A stretch of DNA of 64,000 nucleotides from Chitinophaga sp. LS1 (GCF_034274695.1 NZ_CP128362.1:372001-436000), one strand, 5' to 3'. Positions 25,455-34,306 are shown, counted from the first letter of the stretch. Notes: generated by a model from the sequence alone, not told the origin. Numbers and translations: made by a program.

Positions 25455-27170
25455 TTATTTCTTGTTTCCCTGAGGAGCAGGCTTGGAGCTGGATTTAGCC
25501 CTGTTTGCCAGGTTTTCTTTGATCGCAGCAACAGTAGCGTTGTTAGGATCGATAGAAGCTACCTTGTCCATCCAGATCTTCATATTAGCATCATCATCTT
25601 TGTTGTAATAGTAGATCATCAGGTACTGATAAGGGAACATCAGCTGGCTTGGCTTCAGTTTCTCATCACCTTTGATCTCAAACAGATGCTGGAAGTAAGG
25701 CAGTGCGGCACCATCTTTTGCTTCTGGATCTTTCGCCATATTTGCACGACCTCTCCAATAAGTACCCAGTACTTCCTGGGTAGGATATTTAGCTACGAAC
25801 TGACCCCAGGTAGAATCTGCCTGATTGTATTCGTGTGCGTAGATTTCCATGGTACCTTTCCAGAACATATCCTGGATTTTACCGGTATTTTTCTCATCAG
25901 AGAAATCATTTACCAGTTTACCATACCATTCTGCTGATTTTTTGGTAGCACCCATTGCTTTGAAGGACTCAGCTACGTTTCTGTATTTTTCTGCATCTTT
26001 TGCAGTGTCAGCAAGTGCGTATTTTTCCAGGTACATAGCTGCCAGGGAGTCGTTCTGAGCTCTCTGCGCAGAATCACCTATGTTTGCCTGATATACAGCG
26101 CTTAACAGTTTGTAGTCGTTAGCCACCAGCTTGGAATCACCTGCCGCTTTTGCGTAAGCTTCCATTTCAGTTTTAGCGGTAGCTGTATCGCCTTTCTGCA
26201 GGTAAGCATCTGCCAGCAGGCGGGTAAATTTACCTCTGTTAGCTTCAGTTGTCTGTGGTAATACAGATTTAGCTTTGCTGATAGCTGCATCGTATTCTTT
26301 CTTGAAGAAAGAGATAGCCGCCAGGTTATACTCGTTTTCCAGTTTACCGGCACCTTCACCTACTACACTCATATATTTCTCCAGGTACTTTGCTGCATTT
26401 TCCAGTGACAGCTGAGCTTTGGTTGGAGTAATATAGAATTCGTACAGCTGATAGTACGCAGGACCATAGTTAGCATCCATGTTGGTTGCTTTAGTCCAGT
26501 CGTTTACAGCATCCTGCAGCAGCTTGGCATTGTAGTTTACCAGACCTTCTTTCATGGTAGCTTCAGCACTATTAGGATCCAGCTCTAAAGCCTTCTCATA
26601 AGTGTTGATCGCTTTACCACCATTTTCACCACCCAGCATACGGTAAGCATCACCCAGCTCGATATAGTCAGCAGCGGTAGCTGTATAAACTTCTTTTTTC
26701 TTACGGCCTTCGTTGTTCAGCAATTTCTCCATTACACTCGCAGCATAACCGCGGTCACCGCCTTTAATTTCAGAGTTAGCATCTGCGATCGCACGGGCTA
26801 CATCGCCATTACGACCCTGTGTTGCAGTAGTAGCAGCTTCAAACTTCTGCTTTGCAGCAGCAGCATCACCTTTCAATAGATCCAGTCTGCCCATACCCAC
26901 CTGCAATAAAGAGGATGTAGGAACTGCTGTCAGACCTTTCTGAAAAGTAGCAGCAGCACCATTGTTATCACCCAAACCTAACTGAGCGATACCGAGATAA
27001 TAATATGCTCTTTCTTCATTAGGCTTGGCGGCTATTACTTTCTCCAGGTCTTGTTTGGCTGTTTCATACTTGCCATAATACAGGTCTTTCAATCCATCTT
27101 CTACAGATTGAGCCATTGCGCCGTTCGCGACGCATAGCATTGCAACAATTAAACTTTTCCGTCTGTTCAT
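25455..27170 (-). CDS. Exported tetratricopeptide-repeat protein
   Basis: The protein is 571 residues from ATG 27170; a TTG two codons upstream is less likely. A signal peptide ends NGAMAQ. Most of the mature protein is tandem TPR-like helix pairs, for example YYYLGIAQLGLGDNNGAAAT and INTYEKALELDPNSAEATMK, with an alanine- and lysine-rich composition. It ends in a polar tail (SKPAPQGNKK). TPR arrays are protein-binding scaffolds; here it would act in the periplasm. It follows the PstS-like lipoprotein gene after 37 bases, so the two are likely functionally linked. Confidence 0.85.
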   Translation of the reverse strand: MNRRKSLIVAMLCVANGAMAQSVEDGLKDLYYGKYETAKQDLEKVIAAKPNEERAYYYLGIAQLGLGDNNGAAATFQKGLTAVPTSSLLQVGMGRLDLLKGDAAAAKQKFEAATTATQGRNGDVARAIADANSEIKGGDRGYAASVMEKLLNNEGRKKKEVYTATAADYIELGDAYRMLGGENGGKAINTYEKALELDPNSAEATMKEGLVNYNAKLLQDAVNDWTKATNMDANYGPAYYQLYEFYITPTKAQLSLENAAKYLEKYMSVVGEGAGKLENEYNLAAISFFKKEYDAAISKAKSVLPQTTEANRGKFTRLLADAYLQKGDTATAKTEMEAYAKAAGDSKLVANDYKLLSAVYQANIGDSAQRAQNDSLAAMYLEKYALADTAKDAEKYRNVAESFKAMGATKKSAEWYGKLVNDFSDEKNTGKIQDMFWKGTMEIYAHEYNQADSTWGQFVAKYPTQEVLGTYWRGRANMAKDPEAKDGAALPYFQHLFEIKGDEKLKPSQLMFPYQYLMIYYYNKDDDANMKIWMDKVASIDPNNATVAAIKENLANRAKSSSKPAPQGNKK

Positions 27171-27207
27171 GAGCAATCCGGTTTTTAATTTTAGTTGTGT
27201 TAGTTTT

Positions 27208-28131
27208 TTACTTGATGTTCGCTTCCCTAAACACGATGTTCAATCTCGCAGGGAACAGTTTGAATTTACCTATCACCATTTGTCCTTCTTGTCCTCCGAG
27301 GAAGGTAGCGAACCCGGACCCCAATCCACTGTAAGGCTCTTTTAAGCAAAAGAATAAACCTCTTTTCAGCGGATATGAACCGAGAGCAATATATGCCTGA
27401 AATGGTTTTACAAATTCTGAACCATTATCAGCACGCACCTTCACTACGTTCACCTTGTTTGTAAATTCTATTGCCTGGGCATCGTTGGTATCTGATATCC
27501 AGCTTACCCCGATTACTCCCAGTGCATCTTTTGATTTAGCCACATAATCAACCACTTCAGGATTGGTTTTTGCCGCCATTACATTCTTTGGCAATGCCTT
27601 TCCCTTGTTGATTGAATCCTGGATATATCTTACTGTACTTGAATTCGAATTGTCAAAAATGATTTGCCATTTTTTTTCCGCATCTGTTCCGTCCATTATG
27701 TTGCGCACCTGGTCCAAAGTGAGGATAGAATCCGGATTACTATGATTAGTAATCAATGCTACGCCATCCCAGGCGAGCAACATACTTTGTGGCGATATCT
27801 TAACTTTTTTCAAATAATCCAGCTCCTGCTGATTGAAGTCCCTGGTTACGAGGATCAATCGTGCACTGTCAGCCATCAGGTCTCTGAAACAGTCTACTTC
27901 GGGTTTGTATTCCGCAATGATATGAGCTTTCGGATAAAGTGACTCAAAAACTTTTATTTCCGACTCAATCAACGGTCTGTATGTCTCATCTACACTTATT
28001 TTGATGGTGCCGGAAGTTGGCGTATCCTGCACCTGACCTGTTTTATTGTTCGATGTACAGGATGACAAGATAATCATTGTTGCCAACAATGCGATATAAT
28101 TCCGGTTCCTTTTAATGATACTGGTAAACAT
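27208..28131 (-). CDS. PstS-like substrate-binding lipoprotein
   Basis: The protein is 307 residues from ATG 28131; the in-frame ATG at 28173 overlaps the upstream gene and would move the signal away from the N-terminus. A lipoprotein signal ends in the lipidated cysteine of IILSSC. The mature part has a type II binding-protein fold resembling phosphate-binding PstS: ISVDETYRPLIESEIKVFE, LVTRDFNQQEL, AWDGVALITNHSNPDS and GVIGVSWI. No ABC permease or ATPase gene is nearby, so classical phosphate import is doubtful. In related bacteria such proteins often sit with ExbB/ExbD/TonB genes; here only a small membrane protein precedes it. Confidence 0.82.
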   Translation of the reverse strand: MFTSIIKRNRNYIALLATMIILSSCTSNNKTGQVQDTPTSGTIKISVDETYRPLIESEIKVFESLYPKAHIIAEYKPEVDCFRDLMADSARLILVTRDFNQQELDYLKKVKISPQSMLLAWDGVALITNHSNPDSILTLDQVRNIMDGTDAEKKWQIIFDNSNSSTVRYIQDSINKGKALPKNVMAAKTNPEVVDYVAKSKDALGVIGVSWISDTNDAQAIEFTNKVNVVKVRADNGSEFVKPFQAYIALGSYPLKRGLFFCLKEPYSGLGSGFATFLGGQEGQMVIGKFKLFPARLNIVFREANIK

Positions 28132-28150
28132 ATGCCTGACTATTAAATCG

Positions 28151-28396
28151 TTAATTCCTATTAAAAAATGCATTTTTCACTCCACGGTATACGCGGAAAA
28201 TACCATAAGCGATTAAGACCCCTCCAAATATAGTGAGTACAGTCTGCGATACCTGGAACTGCCCGAAGCCGAGACGTTCAGCAAATATTGCAAATAATCC
28301 AAAGAGCATAAAAAATAACCCTCTAACTAACTCTCCAAGTGAGCGGTAATCGATGCTCATATTCCTTTTACCAGATCTTTCGTGTTCCATCAGCAT
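28151..28396 (-). CDS. Small membrane protein with two transmembrane helices
   Basis: This 81-residue protein has two hydrophobic segments (LVRGLFFMLFGLFAIFAERL and TVLTIFGGVLIAYGIFRVYR) and a basic C-terminus, KNAFFNRN. I do not recognise the family. A later ATG at 28360 (MSIDYRSLGELVRG) is an equally plausible start and would give 69 residues. It begins the unit that continues with the PstS-like lipoprotein (19-base gap) and the TPR protein. Confidence 0.72.
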   Translation of the reverse strand: MLMEHERSGKRNMSIDYRSLGELVRGLFFMLFGLFAIFAERLGFGQFQVSQTVLTIFGGVLIAYGIFRVYRGVKNAFFNRN

Positions 28397-28408
28397 TGTT
28401 GCGAATTA

Positions 28409-28438
28409 CAAGTATACAAAAAAAAATTTCTAAACAAA
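28409..28438 (-). promoter_or_regulatory. Candidate promoter of the small membrane protein gene
   Basis: On the minus strand TTTG (28435-28438), 18 bases, then TATACTTG (28409-28416), one mismatch to TAnnTTTG. The -7 box ends 13 bases before the ATG at 28396. The spacer is a long T run. Confidence 0.5.
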
Positions 28439-28811
28439 TACCTGTTCTATTAGAAGATTGTCAAGAAAAATGGGGTGCATGCTAAACGTACAACTAGAAA
28501 ATCCGCCACTAGCGCAGGTTTCGTAAACGTCTGGCATTCATACATTTTTTCATATTCAATCTACAGTTAATTATAAACGAAGTTGTTAAAACCTTGTTAA
28601 TACTAAGTAGAATCAAATTTCCCCCTATTTGCAATATATACGAGAATAATCTTCATCATAGTATCACGTAATTATTATATAGATGCAACATAATTCAAAT
28701 TCCATAACTCATGCCAGGTAAACTGCACCGGCCCTGACAGTGCCCCAATTTCCGCCCTGCGGGCCTTTGGGCAAAATTGAGGTAGATTAATAAAATAATG
28801 TTAAAATCTTG
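28439..28811. other. Intergenic region without a recognisable gene
   Basis: This is the largest gene-free stretch, between two divergent units. It is AT-rich in the middle. I see no tRNA, riboswitch or convincing small ORF. An imperfect palindrome lies at 28746-28779, where CAATTT and GCCC pair with GGGC and AAATTG, with a tight GCCC-tgc-GGGC core at 28754-28764. It has no T run and I assign no function. Confidence 0.6.
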
Positions 28812-28819
28812 TAGGTTTG
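28812..28819 (+). promoter_or_regulatory. Candidate -7 box of the phosphatase-hisS unit
   Basis: TAGGTTTG is an exact TAnnTTTG match and ends 9 bases before the ATG at 28828, implying a nearly leaderless mRNA. No good -33 element is seen. Confidence 0.5.
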
Positions 28820-28827
28820 CGGCAATT

Positions 28828-29268
28828 ATGAAAATATTAATGGTTTGTCTGGGTAACATTTGCCGCTCTCCCCTGGCAGAAGGCATCCTCAGATATCTGG
28901 CAGACGAAAAAGGGCTGAACTGGGACATCGATTCAGCCGGCACTGGCAACTGGCACGTGGGTGACCCACCAGACAGACGGTCTGTTAAGGTGGCCAGGCA
29001 ACATGGCATAGATATTTCAGGCCTCAGAGGCCGCCAGTTCCAGGTAAGCGACTTCGACGAATTTGACCGCATCTTCGTCATGGACCTGGACAATTACCGC
29101 GATGTGCTGCGCAAAGCCCGCACAGAAACAGACAAAGCAAAAGTACAGCTGCTCCTTGATAACCAGGAACCTGTACCCGATCCATGGTACGACGACGCCC
29201 TCTTCGAACCAGTTTATAATATGATCTATAAAGCCTGTCAACGCATAGTGTCAGGCACTGATATATAA
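28828..29268 (+). CDS. Low-molecular-weight protein-tyrosine-phosphatase
   Basis: The protein is 146 residues from ATG 28828; upstream in-frame codons from 28798 are not family-like. It contains the P-loop CLGNICRSP (Cx5R-S) right after the N-terminus, and VPDPWYDD with the general-acid aspartate near residue 120. These are the two halves of the active site of this family. Such enzymes dephosphorylate tyrosine kinases or arginine-phosphorylated proteins. The gene is 11 bases upstream of hisS and probably cotranscribed. Confidence 0.93.
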   Translation: MKILMVCLGNICRSPLAEGILRYLADEKGLNWDIDSAGTGNWHVGDPPDRRSVKVARQHGIDISGLRGRQFQVSDFDEFDRIFVMDLDNYRDVLRKARTETDKAKVQLLLDNQEPVPDPWYDDALFEPVYNMIYKACQRIVSGTDI

Positions 29269-29279
29269 AAATCAAAACG

Positions 29280-30632
29280 ATGATAAAACCCAGTATACCC
29301 AAAGGTACCCGTGACTTCGGCCCTGTGGTAGTAAGGAAAAGGCAGTATATTTTTCAGACGATCCGCGAAACATTCGAACTGTTTGGCTTTCAGCCACTGG
29401 AAACCCCTGCCATGGAACAAATGGATACCCTGACCGGTAAATATGGTGAGGAAGGGGATAAACTGATTTTTAAAATTCTTGATAACGGCGAGATCCTGGG
29501 CCGCGCCCAGCAAGCAAAAGATAGCCGTGAACTGGGGATACTGCTGTGCGAAAAAGCATTGCGCTATGACCTCACCATTCCCTTCGCAAGGTTTGTGGTG
29601 ATGAATCAGAATGATCTGGCGTTTCCATTTAAAAGGTATCAGATGCAGCCGGTATGGCGTGGCGATCGCCCTGCTAAAGGCCGCTACCGCGAATTCTACC
29701 AATGTGATGCCGATATCGTAGGTAGCAATTCCCTGATCAATGAGATCGAATTGCTCATGATTTACGATACAGTGTTCACAAAACTAGGGATGGAAGGCTA
29801 TGAAATCCGAATCAATAACAGGAAAATCCTGGGTGCACTGGCGGAAGTCGCTGGTAAACCTGAGTTATTGACGGATATTACCATCGCTATCGATAAACTG
29901 GACAAAATTGGACTAGATGCCGTAAAACAAGAACTCTCTGAACGCGGCCTGAATGATAGCGAAATCTCAATTATTTCAAATTTCCTCAACATTGAGGGGA
30001 ATAATGAGGAAAAATTGCAACAATTAGGCGAACTGTTCAAAAATAATGAAACCGGTAAAAAAGGTATTGAAGAGCTGACATATGTGCTTCATTCTCATCC
30101 AGGTTCATTTAAAACCACGCCTATTCTTGATGTTACCCTTGCCCGTGGCCTAAACTACTACACTGGAATGATCGTGGAAGTAAAAGCACCAGCAGCTGTG
30201 AAAATGGGTAGCATCGGCGGCGGCGGCCGTTATGATGACCTCACTGGTCTCTTTGGTCTGCCTAATCTCTCTGGTGTTGGTATCTCCTTCGGTGTAGACC
30301 GTATCTATGATGTACTCGAAGAATTACAACTCTTCCCGGCTACTGCCCAGCAAGGTACCCGCGTGCTCATCTTTAATATGGATGCGAACACGACTGGCGT
30401 AGCTTTCCCTATGCTCGCCAGCCTCCGTTCCCGTGGCATCTCTGCTGAACTCTACCACGAGCCGGCTAAGATGGATAAGCAAATGAAGTATGCAAATAAA
30501 CGCGGTATCCCATATGTGATCATCATGGGTGAAAGTGAAGTGAAAGAAGGCGTGCTCAGTATCAAAAACATGGTGAGCGGCCAACAGGAAAAGATCGCTG
30601 TACCTGCATTGGATATGTACAGCTTCGAATAA
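29280..30632 (+). CDS. hisS: Histidine--tRNA ligase
   Basis: This 450-residue class II synthetase begins IKPSIPKGTRDFGP, the usual HisRS opening. It contains YDLTIPFARFV and GDRPAKGRYREFYQCDADIV (motif 2 region), LARGLNYYTG and GGGGRYDDLTGLFG (histidine-binding and motif 3 regions), and a C-terminal anticodon-binding domain (residues about 355-450). It charges tRNA-His. Cotranscription with the phosphatase gene is likely. Confidence 0.97.
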   Translation: MIKPSIPKGTRDFGPVVVRKRQYIFQTIRETFELFGFQPLETPAMEQMDTLTGKYGEEGDKLIFKILDNGEILGRAQQAKDSRELGILLCEKALRYDLTIPFARFVVMNQNDLAFPFKRYQMQPVWRGDRPAKGRYREFYQCDADIVGSNSLINEIELLMIYDTVFTKLGMEGYEIRINNRKILGALAEVAGKPELLTDITIAIDKLDKIGLDAVKQELSERGLNDSEISIISNFLNIEGNNEEKLQQLGELFKNNETGKKGIEELTYVLHSHPGSFKTTPILDVTLARGLNYYTGMIVEVKAPAAVKMGSIGGGGRYDDLTGLFGLPNLSGVGISFGVDRIYDVLEELQLFPATAQQGTRVLIFNMDANTTGVAFPMLASLRSRGISAELYHEPAKMDKQMKYANKRGIPYVIIMGESEVKEGVLSIKNMVSGQQEKIAVPALDMYSFE

Positions 30633-30643
30633 ACCATATTACT

Positions 30644-30685
30644 ACTTCTTTCACCCTGAATTTGAGCATTCAGGGTGAAAGAAGT
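30644..30685 (+). terminator. Long perfect hairpin after hisS
   Basis: An 18-base-pair perfect stem (30644-30661 with 30668-30685) with a 6-base loop lies 11 bases after the hisS stop. The downstream sequence is C/T-rich rather than a T run, so termination may be incomplete. It also shows that the ATG at 30662 inside the hairpin is not the start of the next gene. Confidence 0.65.
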
Positions 30686-30724
30686 TCTCCCCTACCTTCG
30701 GCATACTTTTATCAGGATAATAAT

Positions 30725-31615
30725 ATGCACCCAAATAGAACTGTATATATCGCCCTGGCAGCTAACCTCCTGATTGCCATTATTAAATTCATTTCTGGCT
30801 TTTTTACCCACAGCACCGCCATGCTCTCCGAAGGGGTGCACTCCTTAGTCGATACCGCCAACCAGCTGCTACTCCTCCTTGGCATCCGCCTCAGCAAGAA
30901 ATCTGCTGACGCCAAACGACCTTTTGGCTATGGCAAGGAACTCTATTTCTGGTCATTCATCGTCTCTTTACTGATCTTCGCCATCGGCGGCAGTATCTCT
31001 ATCTTTCAGGGTATCAGTCACCTGCGTCATCCCGTCCCCCAACAGGATCCATTCTGGAACTACATTGTACTGGCCTGTTCTTTCCTCTTCGATGGCGGTT
31101 CCCTCGTAGTGGCGATTGTAGATTTCAAGAAAGTAAAAGGTAAAAAGTCGTGGTGGACAGCGGTGCATCAAAGTAAGGACCCCGCCAGTTTTCTCGTATT
31201 ATTCGAAGACAGTGCTGCTGTATTAGGATTAGCCGTGGTAGCAATCATGATTTACCTGGGTCACAAACTCAATAATCCATATTTAGATGGTGTCGCATCT
31301 TTAATAGTAGGTGTACTCCTTACAGTCGTTTCAGTATTACTAGCCCGCGAAAGCCGTAGCTTGCTAATGGGTGAAGGCATTGCCACTGCTACACAATTCA
31401 AAATCCGTAGCATTGTGGAAAATGACGAAGCTGTTGAAAAAGTATTGCAGATCTTCTCTACCTATCAATCTCCTGAAGAGGTAATGCTATTATTAGTACG
31501 CTTCAAAGAAAACCTGGACACCCATGAAATAACAGATGCCATTGATCGAATCAAAGCCGCCATCAAAATAGAATTCCCTTTTGCCCATTACATCATTATC
31601 ACCCCAGGGCAATAA
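30725..31615 (+). CDS. Cation diffusion facilitator transporter, ZnT9-like subgroup
   Basis: The protein is 296 residues from ATG 30725; the frame upstream overlaps the hisS hairpin. It has about six membrane helices, with SEGVHSLVDTANQLLLLLGI in helix 2 (HxxxD metal site) and FEDSAAVLGLAVV in helix 5, where most CDF proteins have an HxxxD motif. The ED variant and KRPFGYGKE after helix 2 point to the SLC30A9-like branch. The C-terminal cytoplasmic domain follows. It probably exports a divalent cation such as zinc, manganese or iron in exchange for protons; the metal is not predictable. Confidence 0.88.
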   Translation: MHPNRTVYIALAANLLIAIIKFISGFFTHSTAMLSEGVHSLVDTANQLLLLLGIRLSKKSADAKRPFGYGKELYFWSFIVSLLIFAIGGSISIFQGISHLRHPVPQQDPFWNYIVLACSFLFDGGSLVVAIVDFKKVKGKKSWWTAVHQSKDPASFLVLFEDSAAVLGLAVVAIMIYLGHKLNNPYLDGVASLIVGVLLTVVSVLLARESRSLLMGEGIATATQFKIRSIVENDEAVEKVLQIFSTYQSPEEVMLLLVRFKENLDTHEITDAIDRIKAAIKIEFPFAHYIIITPGQ

Positions 31616-31685
31616 TAACCGACGACGATGCCAGTTTAAAAACCAACCGTCTTCCTTGCTGCCCCAGGCCACCCAGTAACAAAAA

Positions 31686-31717
31686 GGGCCGCTTTCTCAA
31701 GCAGCCCCTCTTTTTTT
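31686..31717. terminator. Bidirectional terminator between CDF gene and dsbD
   Basis: GGGC-c-GCTT (31686-31694) pairs with AAGC-a-GCCC (31699-31707), with one mismatch and a 4-base loop. A run of A lies on the left and of T on the right, so it works for both convergent genes. Confidence 0.82.
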
Positions 31718-33686
31718 ATTTTACTTTCTGATATGCCTCCAACCCCTTCTTCAACCAATCCGCATACTTATCCACATCCGGTGTATACCCCACCGGCGTA
31801 GTCAACAACTGCTCATCCGGACTAATCAACACATAATACGGCTGTGAATTATTAATAAAATTCTCCGTCTGCATCGTCGCATACTTATCTCCTATCGTCT
31901 TTATCTCTTTCTTCTGCCCATTTGTCGTCGTATACAAAAACTGCTGATCTTCCGGCAATACCTTCCTGTCATCTACATACAATGACACCAGAATATAATC
32001 GTCTTCTATCAGATGCTTCACTTCCTTCGTCGTCCACACATTCTCCTCCATCTTCCGGCAATTCACACATGCCCAACCTGTAAAGTCAATCAGAATCGGC
32101 TTATGCTGTGCCTTCGCCAGCTCCAACGCTTTCTCATAATCATTCACCACATTCGCTTCCACCCCTTTCACACGATTATTATAAATACTATAACTCAACG
32201 GTGGCGGAAAACCACTGATCAGTTTACGGTTAGCCCACTTTGTATTGCTCAAACCAGGCAACATATAAATAGTCAGTACGCTAAAGACTACAATAAAAGC
32301 CCAACGGGTAATGCTGAACTTCTTAATCGGAGAATCATGCGGGAAACGGATCTTACCCAACAAATACAACACAATCAGGATACCACAAATGATCCACACT
32401 GCGAAGAAAATCTCTCTTTTCACAATGCCCCAGTGTTCCACCAGATCAGCATTAGAAAGGAACTTTATCGCCATACCTATTTCAATGAAACCCAGTACCA
32501 CCTTCACAGAAGACAACCATCCACCGGATTTTGGCAATGCACTCAATAAATTAGGGAACAACGCAAACAACGCGAATGGCAATGCCAATGCAAAACCAAA
32601 TCCCGCCATACCCGCTGTGAGCTGTACTGCACCACCATCAGCAGACAATGCGCCTGCCAGCAATGAACCCAGGATAGGACCCGTACAGGAGAAAGATACC
32701 AGTGCCAATGTAAGCGCCATAAAGAAAATACCTACCAGACCACCTACACCTGATTTGCTATCTACCTTACTCGCCAGACTACTCGGTATAGTGATTTCAA
32801 ACACCCCAAAGAACGAAATAGCAAATACAATGAAGATCACAAAGAACACAAGGTTCAACCACACATTGGTAGAGATATTATTAAAGATCTCCGGCGCAAT
32901 ACTATTCAGGAAATAAAAAGGTGTGCTCAGTAATACATAAATCGCGAAAATGAAGAACCCATAAGTCACCGCATTCGCTACCCCTTTCTTTCTGTCCTGC
33001 GACTTCTTGGTAAAGAAAGACACCGTCAGCGGTATCAATGGGAACACACAAGGCGTCACCAGCGCTACAAAACCACCGATCAGACCCAATAAGAAAATAC
33101 CCCACAGGCTTTTCTTTTCATGTACCTGCTCTCCAGTTACAATGACTGCCTGGTCCAATTTGATATTGCTACGCTTCAGCGAATTGACCGCATCAGCCGA
33201 ACCCTCCTGCAAACCTGCAGCTACACTCACTAATGTACCCGAAGCATCTGCCTTGAATTTATATTTAAACTCTTCAGGACCGCCTATTTCTTCACCTTTC
33301 TGGAACATATAGTTCACAGCACCTTCCAGTGATTTCACATCGCCATTCAGGTGAACAGCTACATTCAAAACCACTTTATCTTCAAAATATTTTACGGCCG
33401 CATTGTCCAGCAGTGGCTCTTTCGCCTGTTTCAGACTACCTTCTTCTGTAATAGTACCAATGGTGGCTATGCTGTCAGCTACCACACGGGTATTGACCAG
33501 GGCATCATCAGGCATTGTGGTGGAAAATACTTTCACTCCTTTCTCAATAGTCCCTGTAAAGTGCAACACATAATCCTGCGCGCCCTTCTTCTCTGCGGTG
33601 TATTGCCAATGAACGACAGAATCACTCTGCGCCTGTACCCCAAGGGCTGCCGCAATAAGTATAATGAATGTGAGCAAATGCTTCAT
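31716..33686 (-). CDS. dsbD: Thiol:disulfide interchange protein DsbD, with cysteine-less N-terminal domain
   Basis: This 656-residue protein has a signal peptide ending LGVQAQ. A DsbD-alpha-like domain follows (about residues 25-150), then an eight-helix CcdA-type domain with TPCVFPLIPLTV and SFSCTGPILG (both membrane cysteines present), and a thioredoxin domain with WACVNCRKM (C540, C543). It moves electrons from cytoplasmic thioredoxin to the periplasm. The alpha-like domain lacks the catalytic pair: the segment MFQKGEEIGGP has Q129 and I134 where the neighbouring protein has C131 and C136. Electrons would therefore need another acceptor, probably the product of the next gene upstream. Confidence 0.9.
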   Translation of the reverse strand: MKHLLTFIILIAAALGVQAQSDSVVHWQYTAEKKGAQDYVLHFTGTIEKGVKVFSTTMPDDALVNTRVVADSIATIGTITEEGSLKQAKEPLLDNAAVKYFEDKVVLNVAVHLNGDVKSLEGAVNYMFQKGEEIGGPEEFKYKFKADASGTLVSVAAGLQEGSADAVNSLKRSNIKLDQAVIVTGEQVHEKKSLWGIFLLGLIGGFVALVTPCVFPLIPLTVSFFTKKSQDRKKGVANAVTYGFFIFAIYVLLSTPFYFLNSIAPEIFNNISTNVWLNLVFFVIFIVFAISFFGVFEITIPSSLASKVDSKSGVGGLVGIFFMALTLALVSFSCTGPILGSLLAGALSADGGAVQLTAGMAGFGFALALPFALFALFPNLLSALPKSGGWLSSVKVVLGFIEIGMAIKFLSNADLVEHWGIVKREIFFAVWIICGILIVLYLLGKIRFPHDSPIKKFSITRWAFIVVFSVLTIYMLPGLSNTKWANRKLISGFPPPLSYSIYNNRVKGVEANVVNDYEKALELAKAQHKPILIDFTGWACVNCRKMEENVWTTKEVKHLIEDDYILVSLYVDDRKVLPEDQQFLYTTTNGQKKEIKTIGDKYATMQTENFINNSQPYYVLISPDEQLLTTPVGYTPDVDKYADWLKKGLEAYQKVK

Positions 33687-33728
33687 ATAGATAATAGGAT
33701 TTAGAGACTGATTCCCCTTTCAAACAAT

Positions 33729-33754
33729 AAACGAGTTCCTCAGGGAACTCGTTT
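33729..33754 (-). terminator. Hairpin between the DsbD-alpha-like gene and dsbD
   Basis: AAACGAGTTCC (33729-33739) pairs perfectly with GGAACTCGTTT (33744-33754) around a 4-base loop. Leftward it is followed by a T-rich stretch (TTATTGTTTG). It may end or attenuate the transcript of the upstream gene before dsbD. Confidence 0.7.
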
Positions 33755-33801
33755 CAATTGACGTGTACGGAAAAACTGTGGTGTACAGCTTCCTGTATTA
33801 A

Positions 33802-34257
33802 TTATTTTCCTCCTACGGAAATAGCAAAGTCTACTGATTTCGGAGGCAGACACTCATGATCATCACAGGTCATGAATTCTACAGATCCTTTTACCTTGGT
33901 AGCTGCTTTACCTTTCACGGTTACTTTTTGTACGAAGTCTACCTGATTTTCGTAGTATTTCAGCTCTGAGTCAAAGTTCTTGTCGAAAGCCTTATGCAGC
34001 TTACCAACTTCAGTCACCTTACCCTCGTTTACTACCAGTGGGCTTTTGGTGAACTTGAAGGAGGTAGGTACCGGACCTTCTCCCGCTTCCTGTGCATACA
34101 GGTGCCAGCCACCTTCTATAGTAGCTGTCATGTGCAATTCATACGTGGTAGCGTTGATCTTCTTCGACGTAAAGCTCCACTTCACCGGATTCTCTATCTG
34201 CGCACTTGCCAGCAGGGGCAAAGCGAACAGACAGATCGCTGTTAATAATTGTTTCAT
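33802..34257 (-). CDS. Stand-alone DsbD-alpha-like periplasmic thiol protein
   Basis: This 151-residue protein has a signal peptide ending LLASAQ and then one immunoglobulin-like domain matching the N-terminal domain of DsbD. It contains IEGGWHLYAQEAGEGPVPTS and, near the C-terminus, FMTCDDHECLPPKS. C131 and C136 (CxxxxC) correspond to the catalytic pair that receives electrons from the DsbD thioredoxin domain and passes them to periplasmic clients. It lies directly upstream of dsbD, whose own copy of this domain has lost the cysteines, so it probably supplies that step in trans. Confidence 0.85.
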   Translation of the reverse strand: MKQLLTAICLFALPLLASAQIENPVKWSFTSKKINATTYELHMTATIEGGWHLYAQEAGEGPVPTSFKFTKSPLVVNEGKVTEVGKLHKAFDKNFDSELKYYENQVDFVQKVTVKGKAATKVKGSVEFMTCDDHECLPPKSVDFAISVGGK

Positions 34258-34306
34258 ACGTTTTTTTTAACTGGTTGGCTGATTTTATACTATACTTCTA
34301 AACAAA

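Noticed and set aside
27208..28131. Classical phosphate ABC importer
   Set aside because: Only the PstS-like lipoprotein is present; no permease or ATPase lies nearby, so I did not name it pstS.
28439..28811. Possible riboswitch or small RNA in the largest gap
   Set aside because: Only one imperfect palindrome is seen, without conserved motif, terminator or promoter arrangement that would support an RNA gene.
32311..32916. Open frame of 201 codons on the plus strand
   Set aside because: It lies wholly antisense to the membrane region of DsbD; the composition is what the complement of hydrophobic codons gives.
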